From: Mycolicibacterium mageritense
GTDB taxonomy: Bacteria; Actinomycetota; Actinomycetes; Mycobacteriales; Mycobacteriaceae
Reading direction: 5' to 3'
Assembly: GCF_010727475.1 (NCBI RefSeq)
Contig: NZ_AP022567.1
Span: forward strand, 1,488,001 to 1,552,000
DNA length: 64,000 nucleotides
The notes below the pieces were generated by a model. That model was not told the origin of the DNA. It made no database searches and saw nothing but the letters and a program-made list of their open reading frames with translations. Shown here piece by piece: positions 8,891 through 17,045 of this stretch; the stretch's first letter is position 1, and each line of letters begins with the position of its first letter. The translations under genes and the position numbers were made by a program.

Positions 8891-9655
8891 CTACCGCACT
8901 TGACCGACCACGAACACCCGGCGGAACGGGAAGAACGTGATGCCGTCGGGGCGGGCGGGATAGGCCTCGGCGAGCAACGGGATGATGGCCTGCCGGTACT
9001 GCTGCCATGCCTCCTCGGTCAACCTGCCCTTGACCTGGGTCAAGGCCGTCCCGGTGATCCAGTCCAAAACCGGTGTGTCACCCGTCAATTGGTGCACATA
9101 AGTGGTCTCCCAGGCATCCACGGTGCAGCCCGCGTCGGTGAGCAGCCCCGCGTACTCGGCCGGGGCGTCCACCACATGTGCCTCCCGCCAGGGCATGTCG
9201 CGCAGCGGCGTGGCGAACGGTTTCCGGCGGGCCACCTCGCGCACGGCCTGATGCGACGGCGAATCGAAGTTTCCCGGTACCTGGAAGGCGATCCACGCGC
9301 CCGCATCCAGTTGGGAGACCCACCGCGTCAACAGCTCGCGATGCTCGGGCACCCACTGCAGTGCGGCGTTGGATACCACGACGTCGGTGTCGGGCCGCGG
9401 AACCCACTCTGCGATGCCGCCGACATCGGCGTCGACGCCACGCTCACGCGCAGCGGCCACCATTTCCGGCGAGTTGTCCCAGGCCTCCAGCGCGGCGTCC
9501 GGCCAGCGCTCGGCCAGCGTGACGGTCAGGTTCCCGGGGCCGCAACCGAGGTCGACGACCCGCCGGGGTGACTGCGCGCCGACCCGCGACAGCAGGTCGA
9601 AGAACGGGCGGCCACGGTGATCGGCGAAGGCCAGGTAGGTGTCGGGATTCCACAT
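8891..9655 (-). CDS. tam: Trans-aconitate 2-methyltransferase
   Basis: A 254-residue SAM-dependent methyltransferase beginning MWNPDTYLAFADHRGRPF, the characteristic Tam opening. SAM-binding motif I VVDLGCGPGNLT is at about residues 33-44. Tam methylates trans-aconitate, a spontaneous inhibitor of aconitase, and so detoxifies it in the cytosol. The place next to sulfatase, stf0 and ESX-3 matches Rv0294 in M. tuberculosis. It is divergent from the amidohydrolase gene with a 56-base gap. Confidence 0.92.
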   Translation of the reverse strand: MWNPDTYLAFADHRGRPFFDLLSRVGAQSPRRVVDLGCGPGNLTVTLAERWPDAALEAWDNSPEMVAAARERGVDADVGGIAEWVPRPDTDVVVSNAALQWVPEHRELLTRWVSQLDAGAWIAFQVPGNFDSPSHQAVREVARRKPFATPLRDMPWREAHVVDAPAEYAGLLTDAGCTVDAWETTYVHQLTGDTPVLDWITGTALTQVKGRLTEEAWQQYRQAIIPLLAEAYPARPDGITFFPFRRVFVVGQVR

Positions 9656-9711
9656 ATCTCGATCATGCCCGTGATGGACGGCCGAGATGCGGCCGATATC
9701 GTCTGAACACG

Positions 9712-10590
9712 ATGGACGAATCGGAATCGGTACGTGCGATCTGGTCGGGACTGGGCCTGCCCGGCATGGTCGACGTGCACACCCACTTCATGCCGAAGAA
9801 CGTCATGGACAAGGTGTGGCAGTACTTCGACAGCCAGGGCCCGCTGATCGGCCGCGAATGGCCGATCAACTACCGGGCCGACGAGGCGCAGCGGGTCGCG
9901 ACCCTGCGGGCGTTCGGCGTGCGCCGGTTCAGCTCGCTCGTCTACCCGCACAAGCCCGGGATGGCGGCCTGGCTCAACCAGTGGGCGGTCAGCTTCGCCA
10001 GGCAGACGCCCGACTGCCTGGCCACCTCGACGTTCTATCCCGAACCCGAGGCGGCCGGCTACGTCGCCGACGCCATCGCGGCCGGAACCGAGGTGTTCAA
10101 GGCCCACGTCCAGGTGGGCAACTACGATCCGAACGACCCGTTGCTCGACGAGGTCTGGGCGCTCATCGAGGACGCCGCGGTCCCGGTGGTGATCCACTGT
10201 GGGTCCGGCCCGGTGCCCGGGGACTTCACGGGCCCGCAACGGATCGAGCGGCTGCTGCGCCGCCACCCCCGGCTGGTGCTGATCGTGGCCCACATGGGCA
10301 TGCCGGAGTACAGCGAATTCCTGGACCTGGCAGAAGAATTCGACCAGGTCTGGCTCGACACCACGATGGCGTTCACGCCGTTTGTCGAGTCCACCATGCC
10401 GTTCCCGCCCGCTGACACTCAGCGATTGCACGCCATGGGTGAGCGGATCTTGTTCGGCAGCGACTTCCCGAACATTCCCTACGGCTACGTCGATGCCATC
10501 CGGACCCTGACCGTCCTGCCGGGTGTCGACGACACCTGGCTTCGCAACGTGCTGCACGACAACGCCGCGCGGTTGTTCGAACTTTCTTGA
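9712..10590 (+). CDS. Amidohydrolase family metal-dependent hydrolase
   Basis: A 292-residue amidohydrolase-2 (TIM-barrel) protein from the ATG at 9712. Metal-ligand motifs follow the family order: DVHTHF near residue 19, HCGSG around 160, HMGMPE around 190, and the catalytic Asp in GSDFPN near 245. Members hydrolyse or decarboxylate ring and acid substrates; the closer specificity cannot be read. It is 24 bases before the next gene on the same strand, so the two may be co-transcribed. Confidence 0.82.
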   Translation: MDESESVRAIWSGLGLPGMVDVHTHFMPKNVMDKVWQYFDSQGPLIGREWPINYRADEAQRVATLRAFGVRRFSSLVYPHKPGMAAWLNQWAVSFARQTPDCLATSTFYPEPEAAGYVADAIAAGTEVFKAHVQVGNYDPNDPLLDEVWALIEDAAVPVVIHCGSGPVPGDFTGPQRIERLLRRHPRLVLIVAHMGMPEYSEFLDLAEEFDQVWLDTTMAFTPFVESTMPFPPADTQRLHAMGERILFGSDFPNIPYGYVDAIRTLTVLPGVDDTWLRNVLHDNAARLFELS

Positions 10591-10614
10591 CACCTGACCA
10601 CTTACCATCGGGGC

Positions 10615-11814
10615 GTGGAGCCGTTCAGCGTTGATCCGGTCGATACCCCGATCCCCGTTCCCGACGTCCCCGGGGCTGACGCGACTGCCCGTGGCCTGCC
10701 GCGACGTGTCGATCTGACGTTGCGCCAGCGCGCGATCGTCGACGTATCGGCGGCTGCCGACATCGCATTGCGTACCGGGGTCGCATCGGTGGTGGCAGCG
10801 TCGATGGTGCCGAGGACGCTCGCGTCGATCCTGCGGCCCGCGACGTCCCGCATGGAGCACGACCACATGCGGTTCTACGCCGAACTCGCGTCCGCACAGG
10901 ATCCGGCGGTCTCGTTTCCCGCTCCGACCGAGCCGCCCCGCGTCGCGGCGCGGCCGGCCAACCCGGTCGCCGAGTGGATCGCACACGGCCGCGTCGAGAA
11001 CATCTCGTTCTCCAGCAGTTTCACCGCGGTCAATCCCGCGCTGCGGGAACAGTGCCGTGGGTTCACCCGCAACAACGTGGCGCGGTCCCAACATTGGCGC
11101 CACAACGACGGTCCGCACCCGACGCTGTGTGTGATCCACGGGTTCATGGGTTCGCCGTATCTGGCCAACGGACTGTTTCTGTCGCTGCCGTGGTTCTACC
11201 GGTCGGGTTACGACGTGCTGTTGTACACGTTGCCATTTCACGGTCGTCGGGCCGAAAGGTTCTCTCCGTTCAGCGGTTACGGCTACTTCGCGCACGGTTT
11301 CGCGGGGTTCGCCGAGGCCATGGCCCAAGCGGTGCACGACTTCCGGTCCGCCATCGACTATCTGGAGTACACCGGGGTGGACCGGATCGCGCTGACGGGT
11401 ATCTCGCTCGGCGGTTTCACGTCGGCACTGCTGGCCAGTGTCGACGACCGTATCCAGGCGGTGATCCCGAACGTTCCCGTCGTCACCCCGGATCGCACGG
11501 TCGACGAGTGGTTCCCGGCCAACAAGCTGGTGGCGCTGGAACGGCTGGCCGCCCGGACCGATCCGGAGCTGTCGGCCGCGGCCACGGCGTACGCGTCACC
11601 GCTCAACTACCGGCCGTTGGTGCCGAAGGACCGCAGGCTCATCATCACCGGATTGGGTGACCGGCTGGCGCCGCCGCAACAGGCACAGTTGTTGTGGGAA
11701 CACTGGGATCGCTGCGCGTTCCACTGGTTCCCGGGCAATCACCTGCTGCACGTGAGCCAGCCGGACTACCTACGCCGGATGACCCGCTTCCTGCGGGGTT
11801 TCATGTTCGACTGA
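10615..11814 (+). CDS. ABHD18-like alpha/beta-hydrolase (Rv0293c-type)
   Basis: A 399-residue protein starting at GTG. An alpha/beta-hydrolase fold is shown by VIHGFMGSP, the nucleophile elbow GISLGG at about residue 264 and the late FPGNHLLH histidine. Its position between tam and eccE3 matches the conserved mycobacterial gene Rv0293c. Function is unknown. Its last 45 bases overlap the convergent end of eccE3. Confidence 0.75.
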   Translation: MEPFSVDPVDTPIPVPDVPGADATARGLPRRVDLTLRQRAIVDVSAAADIALRTGVASVVAASMVPRTLASILRPATSRMEHDHMRFYAELASAQDPAVSFPAPTEPPRVAARPANPVAEWIAHGRVENISFSSSFTAVNPALREQCRGFTRNNVARSQHWRHNDGPHPTLCVIHGFMGSPYLANGLFLSLPWFYRSGYDVLLYTLPFHGRRAERFSPFSGYGYFAHGFAGFAEAMAQAVHDFRSAIDYLEYTGVDRIALTGISLGGFTSALLASVDDRIQAVIPNVPVVTPDRTVDEWFPANKLVALERLAARTDPELSAAATAYASPLNYRPLVPKDRRLIITGLGDRLAPPQQAQLLWEHWDRCAFHWFPGNHLLHVSQPDYLRRMTRFLRGFMFD

Positions 11815-12699
11815 GGTCCGGCTGAGCAGCGACTTCGGCGGTTGCGCGGGAGCGGCCTCGAGCCGGTCCACCGACAGCGGGCTCAGCGCCTCCAGCGCAG
11901 GCCGGTGCCTGCCCCGCGCCGGGGTCAACCGGGCCACGGGGGCTTTCGCCTTGGGCTTCTCCGCCGAGCGCACGGCGCAGCCCACCGAAATCCTGGGCCG
12001 GGCCGGGTCTCCCGTGAACTCCAGTGCGGTCCAGACCTCAGGGGCCGCCAGCGCCGCGATCTCGGCCAGGGTGTCGTCGAGTTTGTCGGTGACCGCGACA
12101 CGGTACGCCGAGACGAAGCCCGCGTCGTCCTTCATGCCACGCCAGGTCTCCTTGGCCGGCGACGGCACCGGGGTGTCGACACCGTCGACGATGGTGACGT
12201 TCCAGCCGTCCTCACGCAGCTGGTCGGCCAGTCGGCGGCCGACCACTTCCGCGGTGCCGCGCAGGGGAATTCGTGAAGACCGAGCCTGCAGGGCCGGGAG
12301 GTTGTCGGTGGCCGCGACGGTCAGGCTGATCCAGCTGCGCCGGGAGCCGTTGGCATCGCGGTGCGTGACGCGAACCTTGTCGCACACAATGCCGTAGCGA
12401 TCGAGGAAGCTGACCGCCACCGGCAACTGGGCGGGATCCGCCGGGTCGACCCGCAGCACCACGGTCTCGCGCGACGGGTCGGCCGTCTTGCTGTGGTTGC
12501 CCTTCGAGTGGTTGCGCCGCCAGATCGCCATGCGGTAGCGGAGCATCGTGGTGCAGAACAATCCGCCCCACCACGCGAGCAGCACCACGACCGCGGCGAC
12601 GGACACGCCGAGAACCCAGCGTTCGAGATCGGTCTGCCAGGGCCGGGCCAGCACGGCCGCCACGACGAACAGTGATGCCAACGCGATGCGGGCGGTCAT
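11770..12699 (-). CDS. eccE3: ESX-3 component EccE3
   Basis: A 309-residue membrane protein, the last gene of the ESX-3 operon. Two N-terminal transmembrane segments are visible (IALASLFVVAAVLA and WVLGVSVAAVVVLLAWW), followed by a soluble domain. EccE is a peripheral subunit of the EccBCDE inner-membrane complex. The ATG at 12699 overlaps the mycP3 stop (ATGA). The C-terminus overlaps the convergent hydrolase by 45 bases. Confidence 0.93.
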   Translation of the reverse strand: MTARIALASLFVVAAVLARPWQTDLERWVLGVSVAAVVVLLAWWGGLFCTTMLRYRMAIWRRNHSKGNHSKTADPSRETVVLRVDPADPAQLPVAVSFLDRYGIVCDKVRVTHRDANGSRRSWISLTVAATDNLPALQARSSRIPLRGTAEVVGRRLADQLREDGWNVTIVDGVDTPVPSPAKETWRGMKDDAGFVSAYRVAVTDKLDDTLAEIAALAAPEVWTALEFTGDPARPRISVGCAVRSAEKPKAKAPVARLTPARGRHRPALEALSPLSVDRLEAAPAQPPKSLLSRTSVEHETPQEAGHPA

Positions 12700-14081
12700 G
12701 TGGTCTTGTCCTTCCGTCGGTATGCGCCGTAACAGGCCCATGCGATGACCGCCAGCGCGAGTAGGCCGGTGCCGGCGAACGCGACGTTGCGCGGCGTGTG
12801 GTCCGGCGGGATCGGTTCCGGTGGCGCGGCAATGGGTTTGCCCTTGGGCGCGTCCGGTCCGTCGACGGGCACGTCGGAGACGTCCCACGTCAGCGCGGCG
12901 ACCGGATCGACCCCGCCGGCGCCGATGATGTTCGACGGGTTCCGCGACGCACCCTGGGCCGTCGCGGTCAGCCGGTGCACCACCTGTCGCGCCGAGAGAT
13001 CCGGGTACTTGCTGCGCACCAGGGCCGCAACGCCGGACACGTAGGCGGCTGCGTAGCTGGTGCCGTTGAGCGGAACCAGCTTGTCGCGGTCGCTCGTCAT
13101 CGCGTTGGACAGACCGCCGTCGGGCGCGTTGCTCACCGAGGTGATGTTCTCGCCCGGCGCCGCTATACCGACCCACGGGCCCGCCATGGTGAAGCTCGAG
13201 GGTTGCCCGTTTGCGGTCAACGACCCGACCGACAGCACGTACGGCTGCCACCACGACGGGATGGACACCGTGCCCACTGCGCCCCAGTTGCGCGGATCGC
13301 TCGGGGTGCTCGCATTGGACAGCGGATTGTTCTGGCACGCGGACCCGGTTGTGACGCCGCCGCTGGTGTTGCCCGCGGCCGCAACGATCACGGCGTCCTT
13401 CTCGACGGCCGCGTATCGCAGAGCGGCGCCCAGTTCGTTCTGATCGATGGGCTTGTCGGCGGGCAGGCACGTCACGACCGAGATGTTGATGACGCGGGCG
13501 CCCATGTCGGCGGCGCGGACCACGGCCCGGGCCAGGCTCGCGACATCAGCCGCCACGCGCCCCTCGACCGCGTCGGTGCCGGGCGTGCGCGGTGCGAAGC
13601 GCGGCGAGTTCTGTCTGATCGAGATGAGCCGAGCCGCAGGCGCGACACCCGAAAACCCGTCAGGCCCAGGCTGTCCGGCGATCAGCCCGGCCACGGACGT
13701 GCCGTGGCCGTCGCAGTCGGTCAGCCCGTCGGTCGATTCGATGAAGTCGCCGCCGGGCTCGACGTTGGGCAGGCGCGGGCCGGGGTGCACACCGGTGTCG
13801 ATCACGGCCACGGTCTGCCCTTCGCCGCGGCTGTGCTGCCACGCCCCGGAGAGGTTGAGCGCCAGCTGATTCGGGCTGGGTGCGCCGGGATCGGAACCGG
13901 GCAGCACACCCGTGGTGCCACACGCTGAGTTCTGCATCATCGGCTGCACCGGGCCCGCGGTTCCGGGCGGCGGGGCGACCTGCGCGTCGACCTCGGGCCG
14001 CGTGATGGCCGCCGCGGGTGGGCAGCCGATCAGGGTCACCAGGCCCGTGGCCGCGACGAGCGCCACGTGTTTGCGTATCAC
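12696..14081 (-). CDS. mycP3: Mycosin-3, ESX-3 subtilisin-like serine protease
   Basis: 461 residues if read from the GTG at 14081 (residues VIRKH), which has GGTGAGG just upstream and gives the usual mycosin-3 length; a longer in-frame start is possible. A signal peptide (LVAATGLVTLIG...PPAAA) opens the protein. The catalytic triad is visible as VIDTG (Asp about 95), DGHGTSVAG (His about 126) and NGTSYAAAY (Ser about 342). A C-terminal transmembrane helix (AGTGLLALAVIAWACYG) anchors it with the protease in the periplasm. Mycosins stabilise the ESX membrane complex and cleave some substrates. Confidence 0.94.
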   Translation of the reverse strand: MIRKHVALVAATGLVTLIGCPPAAAITRPEVDAQVAPPPGTAGPVQPMMQNSACGTTGVLPGSDPGAPSPNQLALNLSGAWQHSRGEGQTVAVIDTGVHPGPRLPNVEPGGDFIESTDGLTDCDGHGTSVAGLIAGQPGPDGFSGVAPAARLISIRQNSPRFAPRTPGTDAVEGRVAADVASLARAVVRAADMGARVINISVVTCLPADKPIDQNELGAALRYAAVEKDAVIVAAAGNTSGGVTTGSACQNNPLSNASTPSDPRNWGAVGTVSIPSWWQPYVLSVGSLTANGQPSSFTMAGPWVGIAAPGENITSVSNAPDGGLSNAMTSDRDKLVPLNGTSYAAAYVSGVAALVRSKYPDLSARQVVHRLTATAQGASRNPSNIIGAGGVDPVAALTWDVSDVPVDGPDAPKGKPIAAPPEPIPPDHTPRNVAFAGTGLLALAVIAWACYGAYRRKDKTT

Positions 14082-14088
14082 CGGCACC

Positions 14089-15501
14089 TCACCGGTCGAG
14101 CACAAAACTGAAAAGGCCCACCAGGTAGGCCATCACCGGGATCAGTGACGCGTCAAGACCCGACGCCACGAATCCCACCACGCGCCGCATGGGCAGCGAA
14201 TAGCTCTCAGGGGCAGCGATTCTCGGGTTGAGCGCGACCACGACCCAGGCCAGGGTCAGTGCGGCGAGCACCGCAAGGGCAAACCATGCCGCCTGGTACC
14301 GCCCACCGAATGCGAACACCGTGAGCAGGCCGACGGTCAGCAGGTAGGGGTGCGCCAAGAGCCACGCCTTGCACGGCGCGGAGTCCCACACCCGGGCGCG
14401 CAGTGCGGCTGCGGCGGCTGCGGCGACCGCGACGTACCAGGCCCACGGCGACGCGGTCGGCGTGCCCACGAGGATCAGCGAGCCCGCGACTCCCAGCAGC
14501 ACGCCCGCGGCGATCACACCGGTCTGATGGGACTGGCTGACGCGGACGCGGCGCGGCAGGTCTTCGAGGACCGACAGGGGCTGCGCGGCAGGCGTCGGAT
14601 CGCCCGGCGCCGGGATCACCGGCAGCGGGAACCGGGCCCACATCGCCGACAGTTGGGCAGCCTGCACGGTGACCAGCAGGCCGATGAGGACGAGGGCGCA
14701 GCCGATGGTCGTGGCCGACAGCTCCCACAGGGCTGCCACCGCTGCGGTGAGCAGCACACCGGCCCCGGTGACCGCGGCGGCCGTGAACACCGAGATGCCG
14801 CGGTCATCAGGCGAATTGGCCATGCTGATCAGCGACCACGCGGTGACGCCTGCGGCAGCCAGCAGCACCGTGGCGGCGCCGAAATCACCGGGGACCGCGA
14901 GCGCGAACGCCGCGGCAACGGGCACCAGCGCGGTGACCGCCAGCGTGGTGGACAGCACCGGGGACCGGCCCCGGCAGGCCAGCGCGGCGATCACCGTGGC
15001 AGCGGCGATGCCGCTTACCACGAACAGTCCGAGCAGTTCACCGGTGATCACGCGGTGTGCTGCGCCGAGTCCCGTCCCGACCAGGATCAGCGCGATCAAC
15101 GCGAGTGTCGCGGCCCGCGCAATGTTGGCCGGCCCCCACGGGTGTTGACGTGCGGCCGAGAAGATGACCGCGGCGTCGGCAATGTCCTCCACGATGCGTG
15201 GCGCGGGTGGCCCGGCCGGAATCGCCTGCAGCGCCAGCAGATCGCCGTCCACCACGCCGACGGTGTCGAGGGTGGCGTCCAAGCTGAACGGCGCACCGCC
15301 GACCGGGGCGAGGCTGAGCCGCACGGGGTCCGGGGCGGCGGCTTGCTCCCCCTGCGCAGGCAGCACGATGCGCTGAACCGCTGGCAGGATCTCGCGCAGC
15401 GGCAACTCCGAGGGCAGCGCCATCTCGGTCAGCCGACCGCCATCGTCGCCGGCGGCCAGCACCGCCACCCGCACGATCGGCATCACAGTGTTGTCGGACA
15501 T
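14089..15501 (-). CDS. eccD3: ESX-3 integral membrane channel component EccD3
   Basis: A 470-residue protein with an N-terminal ubiquitin-like domain (about residues 1-100, including LPSELPLREILPAVQ) and then about eleven hydrophobic helices, the EccD architecture. EccD forms the lipid-filled barrel of the ESX inner-membrane complex. Two starts are possible: ATG 15501 (overlapping espG3 by 19 bases) and ATG 15483, which overlaps the espG3 stop as TGATG. The longer form is given here. Confidence 0.93.
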   Translation of the reverse strand: MSDNTVMPIVRVAVLAAGDDGGRLTEMALPSELPLREILPAVQRIVLPAQGEQAAAPDPVRLSLAPVGGAPFSLDATLDTVGVVDGDLLALQAIPAGPPAPRIVEDIADAAVIFSAARQHPWGPANIARAATLALIALILVGTGLGAAHRVITGELLGLFVVSGIAAATVIAALACRGRSPVLSTTLAVTALVPVAAAFALAVPGDFGAATVLLAAAGVTAWSLISMANSPDDRGISVFTAAAVTGAGVLLTAAVAALWELSATTIGCALVLIGLLVTVQAAQLSAMWARFPLPVIPAPGDPTPAAQPLSVLEDLPRRVRVSQSHQTGVIAAGVLLGVAGSLILVGTPTASPWAWYVAVAAAAAAALRARVWDSAPCKAWLLAHPYLLTVGLLTVFAFGGRYQAAWFALAVLAALTLAWVVVALNPRIAAPESYSLPMRRVVGFVASGLDASLIPVMAYLVGLFSFVLDR

Positions 15502-16364
15502 TCGTTCTCTCTGGGTCTTTCTCGATAGGTTGCCGCGGCTTCGTCGAAGTCACGGGTGAGCGGTTGGTCGGGGAACCAGGATCCGCCGGGCAGAGCTGCG
15601 GTAAGCCGTTCGACCGCGATCGCGATCGCATCGGGCGTACCCGGGGTGAAGGTCGAAACCCACTCCCCGTCAAAAGCTTTCGTCGGAGCCACCAGTATCC
15701 GGCCCCGGACGGCGTCGACGATGCTCACGCCTACGTCGGTGCTGACGCGATGACCGTCGCGGTGCTCGCCCGCGACGATCTCGACGTAGGTGCGCCCTCC
15801 TTCGAACACCGACTCCACCACGGGCCGCGCCGAGGGTGGCACGCCGAGGAAGCCCATCACCTCGGCCGGCGACGTCCCGTTGCGGATCTGCTCGTCGGCG
15901 CGCGCACCGGCCTGCGCCGGGAGCGCGAACTCCTCGAACTGAACCGGTTTGCGTTGGGACAGACCGGCCGTCAGGACCGGAACCAGCGCCCGCGGGTGGC
16001 TGATGTCCATCTCGGTGAAGGTGACCAACTGCGCGTTGCGAAGCGCCACCACGGTGCGTCCGCGCCTGGCAATGATGCCCCGCAGCAAGTCACCTCCACT
16101 CGAGACGAACCTCAGATCAAGCCACTGTGTCGCCCGGCAGATCACCCGGATCCATTCGGCGACCGTGGGATTGACCTCGCCTGCACTGTTGAGCACACCC
16201 ATCCGGGTCAGCTCGGCGGTCTGCTCCGCCACGAAGCCCGACCGCTGCGCCGGTTCGCTGTACGGCGGCGTGATCGCCAACACCCACGGGAACGGGCCGG
16301 CACCCAACACGTCGGCGAGGTACCAGGCCTGCCCGGCGGTCAGCTCGACAGCGTTAGCTCCCAC
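15483..16364 (-). CDS. espG3: ESX-3 PE-PPE chaperone EspG3
   Basis: A 293-residue cytosolic chaperone that binds the tip of PE-PPE dimers of the same ESX system and keeps them soluble for delivery to EccC. The sequence (VELTAGQAWYLADVLGAGPFPWVLAI at the N-terminus is typical) matches EspG3 over its length. It starts at GTG 16364, 12 bases after the esxH stop. The cognate cargo here is PE5/PPE4 in the same operon. Confidence 0.94.
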   Translation of the reverse strand: MGANAVELTAGQAWYLADVLGAGPFPWVLAITPPYSEPAQRSGFVAEQTAELTRMGVLNSAGEVNPTVAEWIRVICRATQWLDLRFVSSGGDLLRGIIARRGRTVVALRNAQLVTFTEMDISHPRALVPVLTAGLSQRKPVQFEEFALPAQAGARADEQIRNGTSPAEVMGFLGVPPSARPVVESVFEGGRTYVEIVAGEHRDGHRVSTDVGVSIVDAVRGRILVAPTKAFDGEWVSTFTPGTPDAIAIAVERLTAALPGGSWFPDQPLTRDFDEAAATYRERPRENECPTTL

Positions 16365-16376
16365 TGGTTCGGGTGC

Positions 16377-16664
16377 TCAGCCCCACTTGGCGCCTTCGGC
16401 CTGGTCACGCGCGTTCATGGCCATGGTGTTCATCTCGTGGGTGGAGGCCATCGATCGGTAGGCCCGCACGAGCTCTTCCATGGCCATGTTCCACTGGGCC
16501 TGCCACGCCTGGTACGTCATACCCGTGTCACCCTGCCAGGCACTGGCCAGCGCCGCCTGCTCGCTGGCGATATCGGCGCCGACCGCATGCAGTGCACCCG
16601 AGTAGGCGTTCATCTCGCCGGCGTGGGCCAACATCGCCGGGTAGTTGTACATGATCTGCGACAT
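16377..16664 (-). CDS. esxH: ESX-3 secreted WXG100 protein EsxH (TB10.4)
   Basis: A 95-residue WXG100 protein; the ATG at 16664 has AAGGAGA nine bases upstream. The hairpin-turn motif SAWQGDTG carries WxG at residues 43-45. It pairs 1:1 with EsxG and is secreted by ESX-3 for siderophore-dependent iron uptake. Compared with the M. tuberculosis zinc-binding residues His14, His70, His76 and Glu77, this copy keeps His14, His76 and Glu77 but has Arg at 70. Confidence 0.96.
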   Translation of the reverse strand: MSQIMYNYPAMLAHAGEMNAYSGALHAVGADIASEQAALASAWQGDTGMTYQAWQAQWNMAMEELVRAYRSMASTHEMNTMAMNARDQAEGAKWG

Positions 16665-16699
16665 CAAAACTCTCCTTCAAAACCCTCGGTCGTCGGATA

Positions 16700-16993
16700 T
16701 CAGATCGCGGTGTAGCTGCTGGCCGCGGCGGCGTCCTGAGCCACGTAGCTGCTGGCTGCGTCACCGAGGTTGAGCTGCGCGATGTCAAGCAGCGCATTGA
16801 CTTTCGCCGACACCTCGACGAATCGGGCGTGCGCGGCCTGGAACGCGGCCGAGGCCTCACCCTGATGGAACGCCTGCGACGACATCGCAGCCTGCTCGGC
16901 CTGCGCGTTGGTGGACCGCATCAGCGCCGCCTTGGCGCCGAACGTCGCCTCCGACGCGACCAGCTGCGGGATATGGGCATCCAACAAACTCAT
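16700..16993 (-). CDS. esxG: ESX-3 secreted WXG100-like protein EsxG
   Basis: A 97-residue partner of EsxH, starting MSLLDAHIPQLVASE with AAAGGAGAA upstream. It carries the type VII secretion signal YxxxD as YVAQD near the C-terminus, which is recognised by EccC. The central turn is SQAFHQGEA, without the Trp of a true WXG motif, as in other EsxG proteins. It lies 35 bases before esxH and 53 bases after PPE4. Confidence 0.95.
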   Translation of the reverse strand: MSLLDAHIPQLVASEATFGAKAALMRSTNAQAEQAAMSSQAFHQGEASAAFQAAHARFVEVSAKVNALLDIAQLNLGDAASSYVAQDAAAASSYTAI

Positions 16994-17045
16994 GAACCTT
17001 CTCCTTTTCGATCGACAACAAAAACCTTGTGGGAGTGCGGAATGT

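Noticed and set aside
8877..8891. GTCAT/ATGAC inverted repeat before the alpha/beta-hydrolase gene
   Set aside because: Five-base arms with a five-base spacer are too short to support an operator, and no regulator is adjacent.
12700..13470. Long open frame reading through mycP3 on the minus strand, continuous with eccE3
   Set aside because: It is the GC-driven extension of the eccE3 frame; the ATGA junction at 12696-12699 and the strong mycP3 motifs in the other frame show the real arrangement.
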